64,000 bases of DNA from Prevotella sp. (GTDB lineage: Bacteria; Bacteroidota; Bacteroidia; Bacteroidales; Bacteroidaceae), in assembly GCA_017428055.1 (NCBI GenBank), contig JAFRRN010000020.1, positions 1-64,000 on the forward strand, in the 5' to 3' direction. Positions 28,120-36,583 of the stretch are shown in pieces. Both the position numbers and the translations under genes were made by a program. Below the pieces are notes generated by a model, which made no database searches, was not told where the DNA came from, and saw only the letters and a program-made list of their open reading frames with translations. Each line of letters begins with the position of its first letter. Within the stretch, counting starts at the first letter, position 1.

Positions 28120-29995
28120 AGATATTCATCTGGCATTTCTTACAATCAAACTGCAAACGGAAGCGGCGGCCATCGGAAAGCCGCAGGAAGAGAGGTTCGC
28201 GCCACGGCATCTGCCGATGCCCTTGATGGGTGCAATAGCCGAGTTCGTAACGGATGCAATGGCGGCATTGCATCACCAACGGCTCCGACATGGGTTTCCC
28301 ACCTGTCAGTTCAAAGGCATCGACGGAGAGGGGGATGCCCTGTGACTCATAAAAACGTTGTGCCAAATGGTTGGCAACATTATTCAAATACGACGGTTTG
28401 ACATCCCGTATGGCAGTCTGCAACGGTCTTTTATCTAACGTTTGACCGTCATTGGCTGCGGGCAGATACACAGATCTGCCCCTACAAGTGGCATTGACAG
28501 ACTCCCATAAGACCTTCTGTAACCCCTCGATAGCCGCTCTGCGCCATTCCGTCAACTGCTTAGATGGAATAAAATACCGCCCCACCCCATTCAGTTGGAT
28601 TTCCTCACTGACGAATGGCGTGTTGCCTAACTTGGTAAGTTGGCGAATGATGTTCTCATCCTGTGGCTTTTGTGCCAATTCCTTTGTAAATGAAGAACGA
28701 AGAACGAAATGTGAAGAATCGTCTTTTAATGAAACATCGAGCACGAAGCATGAAGCATCTTCACTCAATACCATTTTGATGGGAATCTTCCGCTCGGCGG
28801 TCTTACCCGCCAAGAATTTGCTGAAAGCCTCGTCGTTGTTGCGATAGAGACGCATACCCACCTGCAAGCCCTGCGGCATAGACAGGGGGAAGAGGTGGTT
28901 GCCATCGGCACGGTTGACACGGAAGCCCACCAACTGCCTATTGTCATCAAGAAAACACAGACCGTCGCCATTGGCGAATGCCGCTGTCCCTGCCACGACA
29001 AGTGCCTTGGGCATGATGGTTTTCACCGTCCCCACAAATTCACCCTTTGCCTTGGGGGTGTCAAAGGAGGCGATGCCCGCCTTTCTCCCATGGAGAAAAT
29101 AGTCGGTATAGCCACGGTTGAAAGTCTTGTTGAGGTTAGGAGTGAAATGGTAAGTGACACGTCCGAGCGACGCACGGCAATATTCATCGGGCCTTCGGGC
29201 GATGATGGCATTGAGCCGTTGGCTATAGGCAGACACCACATTTTTTACATAATCGATGTCCTTGAGCCGACCCTCTATCTTAAACGACACGACTCCCGCA
29301 TCCGCCAACTCCTCCAAGTAGTCAATGCGGCACATATCTTTCAGGGAGAGGAAATGCCGCTGGCTGTCAATCACCTTGCCCTCGCCATCCATTAAGTCAT
29401 ATTTCATTCGGCACATTTGGGCACACTCGCCACGGTTGGCACTCCGTTTCATGCAATGTTGTGACGCATAGCACACGCCGCTATAACTCACGCACAAAGC
29501 TCCATGAACGAATACTTCCAACTCCACGTTGGGTTCTTGATGATGGATGTCGCGAATCTCATCTACAGATAGCTCACGCGCCAACACCACCCGCCGAAAG
29601 CCAATATCCCGTAGCCAAGCCACCTTCCCCGCCGAGCGGTTGTCGGTCTGCGTGGAAGCATGGAGCGTTATATCTTTAGTGGGAAACGAGGGAGACAGGA
29701 AAGCCATGTCCTGCACCAATAAGGCATCGACATCCGCTTGTTTCAAGTCGCTTACCATCCGCTTGGCATCCTCCAACTCATCGTCATAGACAATCGTGTT
29801 GGTGGTCACATAGACCTTGGCTTGAAACTGATGGGCATAGCGGCACAGTTCGGCGATGTCGGCAATGGTGTTGCCCGCAGCAGCCCGCGCACCATAGCGT
29901 GGCGCACCGATATACACCGCATCGGCTCCGTGGTCGATGGCGGCAATGCCCGTGGCAAGGTCTTTGGCGGGAGCCAGCAGTTCAAGCTTTCGCAT
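28106..29995 (-). CDS. U32 family protein with DUF3656 domain (RlhA/YdcP-like)
   Basis: 629 residues. The N-terminal U32 domain starts MRKLELLAPAKDLATGIAAI and contains the signature EVFVHGALCVSYSG followed by a Cys cluster (QHCMKRSANRGECAQMCR). The C-terminal half matches the DUF3656 region of E. coli RlhA, which hydroxylates 23S rRNA C2501; the length agrees. Related U32 proteins (TrhP) hydroxylate tRNA, so the exact target is uncertain. A stretch of about 25 residues near 410-440 is encoded by a short GAAGAACGAA-type repeat and looks inserted. Confidence 0.85.
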   Translation of the reverse strand: MRKLELLAPAKDLATGIAAIDHGADAVYIGAPRYGARAAAGNTIADIAELCRYAHQFQAKVYVTTNTIVYDDELEDAKRMVSDLKQADVDALLVQDMAFLSPSFPTKDITLHASTQTDNRSAGKVAWLRDIGFRRVVLARELSVDEIRDIHHQEPNVELEVFVHGALCVSYSGVCYASQHCMKRSANRGECAQMCRMKYDLMDGEGKVIDSQRHFLSLKDMCRIDYLEELADAGVVSFKIEGRLKDIDYVKNVVSAYSQRLNAIIARRPDEYCRASLGRVTYHFTPNLNKTFNRGYTDYFLHGRKAGIASFDTPKAKGEFVGTVKTIMPKALVVAGTAAFANGDGLCFLDDNRQLVGFRVNRADGNHLFPLSMPQGLQVGMRLYRNNDEAFSKFLAGKTAERKIPIKMVLSEDASCFVLDVSLKDDSSHFVLRSSFTKELAQKPQDENIIRQLTKLGNTPFVSEEIQLNGVGRYFIPSKQLTEWRRAAIEGLQKVLWESVNATCRGRSVYLPAANDGQTLDKRPLQTAIRDVKPSYLNNVANHLAQRFYESQGIPLSVDAFELTGGKPMSEPLVMQCRHCIRYELGYCTHQGHRQMPWREPLFLRLSDGRRFRLQFDCKKCQMNIYATT

Positions 29996-30057
29996 CGTTC
30001 TACATTCCGTGGAAAAGAAAAATCCTTTTAGTACTATTCAGTCCCTTTTCAACCCAT

Positions 30058-31020
30058 TCACAATGCCTGAATTTCTTCTTCTGATAATCCCGTGACTTCC
30101 GAAATGAAAGAAGTAGCCATGCCACTCGACTTTAAATTCCTCGCAATTTCCATCGACTTTTTCCTTTCGCCTTCTACCATGCCCTCGGCTCTTCCCTCGA
30201 CTCTTCCCTCAACAATTCCCTCGGCTCTTCCCTCAACTAATCCTTTTGCTCTTCCCTCAGCCATTCCCTTGGCTTGCGCTTCTTTACGGGCTGTGGTGAG
30301 GGCATATTTCAAAGTATTGTAATTGTCAAGGTAAACCTTCCAACTTTCATCGTATTCAAGTCTATCCTGCTCATTGAAGTTTGCTATCTTGGCCTGCTCA
30401 AACAATTTCGTGAATATCCGCTCTTGAAGTGCTGCCGGCCTATCCAATAGCCGCGAAAGGTTCTTGAGAACGAAAAGCCACTTGTCGAACATTCCCTCCA
30501 GTTCCTCCTCGGTCTTCTTGAACTTGGGCATCTCGAGATAAATGAAGGTCAGTTTGTCATAAAACACCTCATGTGTCTTCGTATCCATCAACTTCACCTC
30601 ATGATGATAATAATTATCATCTTTGAAGTCAAAGGTGAAATTCAGGATTCCAATGGTATATACACCCTTCAAATGATAGTCCCATTTCTTGCCACGCTCC
30701 GCCTGTTGCCGAATAGGGGTCGTGGCATAATAGATAGTCCTGTCCTTGAAGAACTCCTGCGTCATGTTTTGCATCTCGACGATGAACCTCTCTCCCCTTT
30801 CGTTTTCACAATAGACATCAAACACCTGCACCCTTTCCAAGGCATTATCCCCAAATTGTTCGGTTTTCAGGTATGTCAAGTCTTTGATCTCCTGCTCTCC
30901 TTTGAGAAGAGCATTTAAGAAACTGATAAGGAACTCTTTGTTAAACTCCGTCCCAAACAAATACTTAAAACCAAAATCGGTATAAGGATTGACGAATACA
31001 TCTGGTGAATTTGTTATCAT
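30058..31020 (-). CDS. Rpn-family nuclease / PD-(D/E)XK transposase-like protein
   Basis: 320 residues. The N-terminus (FVNPYTDFGFKYLFG) and the VFDVYCENERGERFIVEMQ motif (Asp, then Glu-x-Gln) are those of the Rpn/YhgA-like PD-(D/E)XK family, which promotes RecA-independent recombination in E. coli. Residues about 250-285 are a run of EGRAEG-type tetrapeptides. A minus-7 promoter element lies 50 bases upstream. It is next to two further nuclease genes. Confidence 0.88.
   Translation of the reverse strand: MITNSPDVFVNPYTDFGFKYLFGTEFNKEFLISFLNALLKGEQEIKDLTYLKTEQFGDNALERVQVFDVYCENERGERFIVEMQNMTQEFFKDRTIYYATTPIRQQAERGKKWDYHLKGVYTIGILNFTFDFKDDNYYHHEVKLMDTKTHEVFYDKLTFIYLEMPKFKKTEEELEGMFDKWLFVLKNLSRLLDRPAALQERIFTKLFEQAKIANFNEQDRLEYDESWKVYLDNYNTLKYALTTARKEAQAKGMAEGRAKGLVEGRAEGIVEGRVEGRAEGMVEGERKKSMEIARNLKSSGMATSFISEVTGLSEEEIQAL
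30178..30279. repeat. 12-bp tandem repeat inside the Rpn gene
   Basis: About eight units of 12 bases (CTCGGCTCTTCC and variants) encode four-residue repeats of the type G-x-V-E-G-R-A-E. The unit length is a multiple of three, so copy-number change would keep the frame. Confidence 0.85.
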
Positions 31021-31071
31021 AAGAATAGATTTATGTTACTGTTGTTTCATTATATATATACTTACTTGCGG

Positions 31072-31079
31072 CAAAGATA
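31072..31079 (-). promoter_or_regulatory. Minus-7 element for the Rpn-family gene
   Basis: On the minus strand TATCTTTG matches TAnnTTTG. A TTTTG lies 23 bases upstream, longer than usual. The expected start of transcription is near 31065, about 45 bases before the ATG. Confidence 0.6.
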
Positions 31080-31115
31080 AGAAAAAAAGTTGACATATCC
31101 ACCAAAACCCCTTAA

Positions 31116-31190
31116 TTATTGAAATTCCTCTCTCGTAACGGGTGTTTGGGAATCTATTACGCACACCTCGTCGTAGGTCATAACAATCCT
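31116..31190 (-). pseudogene. Remnant of a methyltransferase 3' end
   Basis: This strand encodes MTYDEVCVIDSQTPVTREE and then a stop, matching the C-terminus of the restriction-methylation protein at 32355 (LTYDEVVIVDPQTPITRDE). Most differences at the DNA level are in third positions. An in-frame stop lies directly upstream and no start or body of the gene is present. It abuts the end of the YhcG gene, so the YhcG gene is flanked by two versions of the same gene tail. Confidence 0.8.
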
Positions 31191-31199
31191 TTACGCATT

Positions 31200-32327
31200 T
31201 CATCTTTCCTTTTCCCCACCTATAGTGGTTGGTGAGGATGATTCTATGAACTCACAAAACTCATTCAACGACTGTTGGATAACCTCTTTTGGTATTAGCA
31301 TTCGATGGTATTCCGCAACCATTGTTGGACTTAGACTACGACTCATAGCATATTCCACGACGCTATGGTCTGCTGAAGGACAAAGCAGAATCCCAATACT
31401 TGGATTCTCGTTGCTACGTCTAACATCCCTATCCAAGGCCTCAAGATAAAATTCCAATTGTCCTATATACTCTGGCTTGAAATGTTTTGCTTTCAACTCA
31501 ATAGCAACCAAACATTGCAATCCCCTATGATAGAACAGCAAATCTATCTTAAACATAGAACCACCAACTTGCAGAGGATATTCACTATCAACGAACAAGA
31601 AATCCTTACCTAGCTCCAAGATGAATTGTTTGATGTGTTCCAAAATGCCTTTATGCAATTGCTTCTCACTATGTCGGCTTGGTAAATTGAGGAAATCGAT
31701 GAAAGCCCTGTCTTTAAACTGTGCCACCGACTGTGGATAAGCAGACTTGAGGCCAATCGACAAATTCTTCTTGTCGCCCATGAGCGAGCCAAAAGTATCA
31801 TTCAAGATACATCGTTGTAGTTCTTTATACTTCAAATGTTCTCTATTGGCATATATGATGTAGAAGATTTGTCGCTCTACATCCTTGCAACGGTTCAATA
31901 TCTCAATATGGTTGGAGAATGTCGTTAATGTCAAAACTTTCGGCATTTGTGCAGATGCCGTCTGCACAATTTCTGTGTTTATTTGTGCAGATGCCGCCTG
32001 CACAGAAAGAGGAAAAGACAAAGATGCCACTCGCGAATAGAATTCCGTGGAGGAATATGCTTCATAGAACATAACCATATTATACAAATTCCTTCGACTA
32101 TATCCTTTTAGTGTAGGGTCCTTTGCCCTCAGATATTCCGACAATTGTGTGACGACCTTACTACCCCACTCTTTGCTTTTTAACCGCTGTGACACTATCT
32201 GCCCAACCTTCCAACTCATCTGTAACGACTCCTCGTTGACATCAACAAGTGCCTTCGTGCGGTGAAACACTATGACATTGCGTATTTCTTCAAATTGTTT
32301 CTCAAAATTTTGTAGCTCGTTGCTCAT
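31200..32327 (-). CDS. YhcG/DUF1016 family PD-(D/E)XK nuclease
   Basis: 375 residues. The N-terminal half has the DUF1016 pattern (SWKVGQIVSQRL, LKGYSRRNLYNMVMFYEAY); the C-terminal half is a PD-(D/E)XK nuclease fold with FKIDLLFYHRGLQCLVAIELKAKHF. Such proteins are frequent beside restriction-modification genes and may act in defence. The gene is visibly richer in A+T than the neighbours. It is 27 bases downstream of the restriction-methylation gene and reads the same way, so it is probably in its transcript. Confidence 0.88.
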   Translation of the reverse strand: MSNELQNFEKQFEEIRNVIVFHRTKALVDVNEESLQMSWKVGQIVSQRLKSKEWGSKVVTQLSEYLRAKDPTLKGYSRRNLYNMVMFYEAYSSTEFYSRVASLSFPLSVQAASAQINTEIVQTASAQMPKVLTLTTFSNHIEILNRCKDVERQIFYIIYANREHLKYKELQRCILNDTFGSLMGDKKNLSIGLKSAYPQSVAQFKDRAFIDFLNLPSRHSEKQLHKGILEHIKQFILELGKDFLFVDSEYPLQVGGSMFKIDLLFYHRGLQCLVAIELKAKHFKPEYIGQLEFYLEALDRDVRRSNENPSIGILLCPSADHSVVEYAMSRSLSPTMVAEYHRMLIPKEVIQQSLNEFCEFIESSSPTTIGGEKER

Positions 32328-32354
32328 ATCTTTATATAGGTTATTTATCTACAA

Positions 32355-35300
32355 TTATTGCTCTCTCATATATTCATCCCGCGTGATGGGCGTTTGTGGG
32401 TCAACGATGACAACTTCATCATAGGTCAAGCCGTAGAGACGGTAGACGCGGAGGTCTATCTCCTTGTCGGTGTAGGCTATCTGTCGGGATAGGTCTTGGC
32501 AGGCCTGGGCGTTTTGGTTGAAGTAATCCTCCCACTCGTCTTGTTGCGAAAGCGAGAGTTTTACTTTCTGCTTCCTCAACTCCGAGACAAAGGAACCAAA
32601 GGTCATTTGGTCAAACTTCTGCAACGAACCCGTTATCCTTACGCCCTCCACGTTATCAACCAAACGGCGGAGGAAACGGTTTCGTTTCTCTTGCAACTCT
32701 TTGTTTAGGGAAATCATCGTGTCGGCAAGTGAAACGAAAGGCTGTTGAGATTCTATATCTATATTTGGAATAGGTACTTCAGCTAAAGGCTTATTAAAAT
32801 ATTCTCTGGCATTCCCCTTGGCTTTACCTATGAAACCATAAAACCAATCAAGTAACTTTGAATTGAGCAATGAGAGTAAATACTTAATTGAGATGTCTGA
32901 ATTATCTTTAATGATAATAGCTCTAATGTCTCCTCCATCATTAAAGTATTGATTGTCATCAAATGCAAATCTGTTATGTTCGGCACGATAAGGAACAATT
33001 AGCTTTTCTTTTGCATCGAAAACGACTTTGTTCCTTGGTCTTTCAAGTCTATACCATTTGTACGATCCCTTAATAACTTCATTTCTTTCAGATAAAACTT
33101 GTTTATGACTTAATAAATACTGATAAACGTTAGGATACTTCTCTATCTCTGTCGCATTGTCTGTGTATATTAAAACATTCCCACGATTATTGATGAAATA
33201 CGGCTGAATGTCTCCATTCTTCACATTTTTCCTAATGATGTCGGTTTCAAAATTGTTGACACGTGCAAATTCATCTGATACTGTAAACACATCGTTTTTC
33301 CCAGAAGTGGAGCCCTTCTCAATAATAGCAATATCTTCCATCCGAATAGAAACGCCTTTCATCTTATCTATAATAATGGATGATGTTGTATCTGCTATAA
33401 GCCACGAATCTTGGAGAGTATTCCTTTCGAGGCGACAACTATTGAAATCACTTAACAAATCAATTCCATTGATTGATAAATCATTCTTCTTGTTGTATAT
33501 CTCAATGGGTTCCTTTAGTTCTTTCTTTTTTGCAAATAGAATGGCTGTATGAACATTTGCATCCTCAAATATCATTGCATTATGGAAATTGATAATTCGT
33601 TCTGCATAATTGCCAAGGAAAATCCTTAGTTTCTTTGCATATTCATTTCCTATATAATAATTTGAAGTGATGAAGCCAAGTAATCCATGATGATTAAGCA
33701 AACCTACCCCTTGATATATAAAATAGTACATCAAATCATTATATCCTGTATGTATTTCTGAATAATGGGATTTGAAATATTCATGATTATGTGGTTGTGT
33801 ATTGATATTCACATACGGCGGGTTTCCAATCACCACATCGAATCCTCCTTTGGCAAAGACCTTTGGGAACTCGTGCTGCCAGTCAAACGCCTTGTCGCCT
33901 GCTACGGCGGGGTCGCTAATGAGGGAGTTGCCGCATTTGATGTTTTGGTTGAGGGAATTGAGCTTGCGGTGGGGCTTGGCGGTGCGGAGCCAGAGGGCGA
34001 GTTGTGCTATCTCCACGCTCTCCTCGTTGATGTCCACGCCATAGAGGTTGTTTTCGAGGATGCTTTTTTCCACGTCTTGGAAGATGAGAGATGAGCCTGC
34101 CACCTTCGCTTCCATCTCATCGATGAGTCGATGCTCCGCGATGAGGAACGACAGGGCGGCGTTGAGGAAGGCACCGCTGCCGCATGCGGGGTCGAGGATG
34201 GTGACCTGGAGGAGCCATTCGCGGTATTGCCGCAGCTGGTCGAGGAGACGTCGCTTGGTGGCGGTCTGTCGCTTTTGGTCGGCGAAGTATTGCTCCTCGT
34301 CGATGCCCAGCTCGTGTTTCTTCTCTTGGCAGAGCCGTCCCACGGTGTGGGTTACAATGTATTTCGTGATGTATTGCGGCGTGTAGAACACGCCGTCTTG
34401 CTTGCGCTTGGAGACGACAGGGGCTTCTGTTTGTTGCGGTGACACCGCAACAGACGGGACGAAGGGGGTTGTAGAGGCGAGAGCCTTTGCCTTGACCTCT
34501 TCAATCTCAGAGAGCGAATGCTCGAAGATATGCCCGAGGATGTTCACATCCACGTCGCTCTCGAAGTCGTAGGCGGAGAGGCGGCGGGTGTGTTCCACCA
34601 ACAACGGGTCGCTGATGGTAAGCGCGTCGAGCACCTCGTCGGGCTTGAAGAGCCCTCCGTTATAGGCAAATATCTCGTATTTCTTGCCTTGGTAGCCCTC
34701 ATTCAGATAGTTGAAGTGTTTTTTCAGGATGTCATAGAGAGGCCGGTATTCGTCATTGTCCTTCAGCAACTGCCACCGCTCGATGATATGGGCAATCATG
34801 TTTGTGGGCAACAGCCCGCCATCCTCGGCGAAGAAGATGAAGAGGAGGCGGTCGAGCAGTTTCTGCGTCTTCTTGAAGAGCAGCAACTGCCAGTCCTTGA
34901 TGTCGCTTGCCCAAGGGTTGCTCTCCCCATACGGATTGTTGGCGAGTATGTCTGCGAAGAGCAGACGCTTGAATTGCGAGTAGTCACGGTATAGGGCGTT
35001 GGTGATCTGGTCCTCTTTCGACACCGACTCCCCCATCATCCGCAACGCCGTGCCTTTCCTTACTTCCTGCCAGGCAAGGCAGAGATAGAGTTCCTTGAAA
35101 TCATCCTCAGCCATATAGAAGAGGCTCCACTCACGGTAAGCCACGGCATTGTCGATGTAAAGGCGCAGCTTCTCGAAATTGGATGTGATGACCAGACGGG
35201 TGCCAACGTGCTGGTTCTTATACCCAAAGGCCTGTGCCTCGACCTTGGAGAGGTCGGTCGTCTTGTGGTCTTTCAGCTCAATCACACCGATGACCTTGCC

Positions 35301-35579
35301 CTCGACGATGATTGCCCCGTCGGCTTTCTTGGCATTGGTGGCGTTTTTCTGCTCCGTGATGAGGTTGTAGCCGGGCGAGGGATTGAGGGTATAGCCCAAT
35401 ATTTTCACGAACAACTCGCGCAGGAAGCCCTCCTGGAACTGCTCTTCCTTCGACTGGAGGATGTTAGCCTGTATCTCCCTGTCCATGAAATAACGGCGGT
35501 ACTTGTCCCACGCCCCGTCGGTCTCCTCCTTTGGCAGGGCGGCAAGATACTTCTTGACGATATTCTTCTGAAACAACAT
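32355..35579 (-). CDS. Type IIG-like restriction enzyme/DNA methyltransferase
   Basis: 1074 residues. A nuclease-like N-terminus has the PD-(D/E)XK core DGAIIVEGKVIGVIELKDHK near residues 95-110. The adenine-methyltransferase core shows motif I TILDPACGSGAFLNAAL near residue 460 and motif IV IGNPPYVN near residue 586. The C-terminal third is a TaqI-type specificity region ending in a coiled segment. This is the Eco57I-like single-chain layout. Bases about 32745-33800, the specificity part, are much richer in A+T than the G+C-rich flanks within the same gene, which suggests replacement of the recognition domain. An array of palindromes lies upstream. Confidence 0.9.
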   Translation of the reverse strand: MLFQKNIVKKYLAALPKEETDGAWDKYRRYFMDREIQANILQSKEEQFQEGFLRELFVKILGYTLNPSPGYNLITEQKNATNAKKADGAIIVEGKVIGVIELKDHKTTDLSKVEAQAFGYKNQHVGTRLVITSNFEKLRLYIDNAVAYREWSLFYMAEDDFKELYLCLAWQEVRKGTALRMMGESVSKEDQITNALYRDYSQFKRLLFADILANNPYGESNPWASDIKDWQLLLFKKTQKLLDRLLFIFFAEDGGLLPTNMIAHIIERWQLLKDNDEYRPLYDILKKHFNYLNEGYQGKKYEIFAYNGGLFKPDEVLDALTISDPLLVEHTRRLSAYDFESDVDVNILGHIFEHSLSEIEEVKAKALASTTPFVPSVAVSPQQTEAPVVSKRKQDGVFYTPQYITKYIVTHTVGRLCQEKKHELGIDEEQYFADQKRQTATKRRLLDQLRQYREWLLQVTILDPACGSGAFLNAALSFLIAEHRLIDEMEAKVAGSSLIFQDVEKSILENNLYGVDINEESVEIAQLALWLRTAKPHRKLNSLNQNIKCGNSLISDPAVAGDKAFDWQHEFPKVFAKGGFDVVIGNPPYVNINTQPHNHEYFKSHYSEIHTGYNDLMYYFIYQGVGLLNHHGLLGFITSNYYIGNEYAKKLRIFLGNYAERIINFHNAMIFEDANVHTAILFAKKKELKEPIEIYNKKNDLSINGIDLLSDFNSCRLERNTLQDSWLIADTTSSIIIDKMKGVSIRMEDIAIIEKGSTSGKNDVFTVSDEFARVNNFETDIIRKNVKNGDIQPYFINNRGNVLIYTDNATEIEKYPNVYQYLLSHKQVLSERNEVIKGSYKWYRLERPRNKVVFDAKEKLIVPYRAEHNRFAFDDNQYFNDGGDIRAIIIKDNSDISIKYLLSLLNSKLLDWFYGFIGKAKGNAREYFNKPLAEVPIPNIDIESQQPFVSLADTMISLNKELQEKRNRFLRRLVDNVEGVRITGSLQKFDQMTFGSFVSELRKQKVKLSLSQQDEWEDYFNQNAQACQDLSRQIAYTDKEIDLRVYRLYGLTYDEVVIVDPQTPITRDEYMREQ

Positions 35580-35750
35580 GTCCTTCCTTGTTTAACGTTT
35601 TCCAATCATCAATCCATGGTGAGCCATCCATGATTTGACGACAAATATACACATAAAAATCCAAAGTCAACGTTGTTTGGGAAAGAAACTGATAGTATAA
35701 GACAAGTTCATCCTACGCTTTGCCATCGACAGAGTTATCATTTGGATTCG

Positions 35751-35877
35751 GTATCTGCCACAGATAATAAGATTATATGACACATATAATCACTTTATAT
35801 GATACAGATAATAACTTTATATGATACATATAAAATCATTATATGCCGCATATAATAAACGTAAATACGGCATTTAC
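35751..35877. repeat. Six palindromes phased at exactly 22 bp
   Basis: Six 17-bp units of the form 7-3-7 begin at 35751, 35773, 35795, 35817, 35839 and 35861. Units 2, 4 and 5 are perfect TTATATG-N3-CATATAA palindromes; units 1 (GTATCTG-CCA-CAGATAA), 3 (TTATATG-ATA-CAGATAA) and 6 (GTAAATA-CGG-CATTTAC) each match in six of seven positions. The middle three bases and the 5-bp gaps vary. A 22-bp step is two helical turns, so all sites face the same side of the DNA. The array is 170-300 bases before the start of the restriction-methylation gene. It looks like a cooperative operator or iteron set. Confidence 0.88.
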
Positions 35878-35916
35878 GAAACGCGAAGCATAAATCCGAA
35901 AAAAAGGAAGGGGGCA

Positions 35917-36582
35917 TCAGTCGATGACAAAGAGGTCTTTGCCCTCCACTCGGAAATGAATGTCGTGGCCGTCGAAGAGCATCCCATAGACCTTGTTGGG
36001 GTCGTCGTGGTAATGCGGACGTGGGTCGAGCGCGAGCGTTTGCGACAATGCCGCCCGCTCGTCATCGTCGAAAAGCGATGCCACTGAGGACGACAGATGC
36101 ACCGTGAGCCTCGGCCATGAGCGGCGGTCGGTGAACCCGCCCCGCGCCTCAGGGTGTGCATCGGCGTATGGAAGATAGGGCTTGATGTCGTAGATGGGTG
36201 TGCCGTCCATGAGGTCTGCGCCAAGGACATGGATAATGGGGCCACGGGGCGACTCCCATTCGATACGGTCAATCTTCACCACCGACAGCCCTAACGGGTT
36301 CGGACGATAGGGCGAGCGCGTGGCAAACACCCCCATACGCTCGTTGCCTCCCAACACGGGCGGTCGCACCACAGGGCTATTGGCACCGTGCTTGTTGGCG
36401 GAAAACTCCCATATCAACCAGATATAGTCAAACTCTTCCATGCCACGGAGGGAATCGACGTTGCGAAACGCCGGTTCAAACACGACTTCTCCTTGCAGCT
36501 CTTGCACCAGTCCGCTCTGCTTGGGAATGCCAAACTTGGTTGGAAAAGGGGAATGGAATGTGGCAATGGGCTGTATCTCCAT
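35917..36582 (-). CDS. trmO: tRNA (t6A37)-N6-methyltransferase TrmO
   Basis: 221 residues. The UPF0066/TsaA beta-barrel appears in the first 140 residues with GLVQELQGEVVF, FDYIWLIWEFS, GVFATRSPYRPNPLGLS and VLGADLMDGTPIYDIKPYLPY, followed by a C-terminal domain as in the E. coli protein. It methylates N6-threonylcarbamoyladenosine at position 37 of threonine tRNAs. It begins one base after the PAP2 stop codon. Confidence 0.93.
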   Translation of the reverse strand: MEIQPIATFHSPFPTKFGIPKQSGLVQELQGEVVFEPAFRNVDSLRGMEEFDYIWLIWEFSANKHGANSPVVRPPVLGGNERMGVFATRSPYRPNPLGLSVVKIDRIEWESPRGPIIHVLGADLMDGTPIYDIKPYLPYADAHPEARGGFTDRRSWPRLTVHLSSSVASLFDDDERAALSQTLALDPRPHYHDDPNKVYGMLFDGHDIHFRVEGKDLFVID

Positions 36583-36583
36583 G

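Noticed and set aside
35751-35877. CRISPR array
   Set aside because: Units are 17-bp palindromes with 5-bp gaps; there are no spacers of 25-40 bases and no cas genes.
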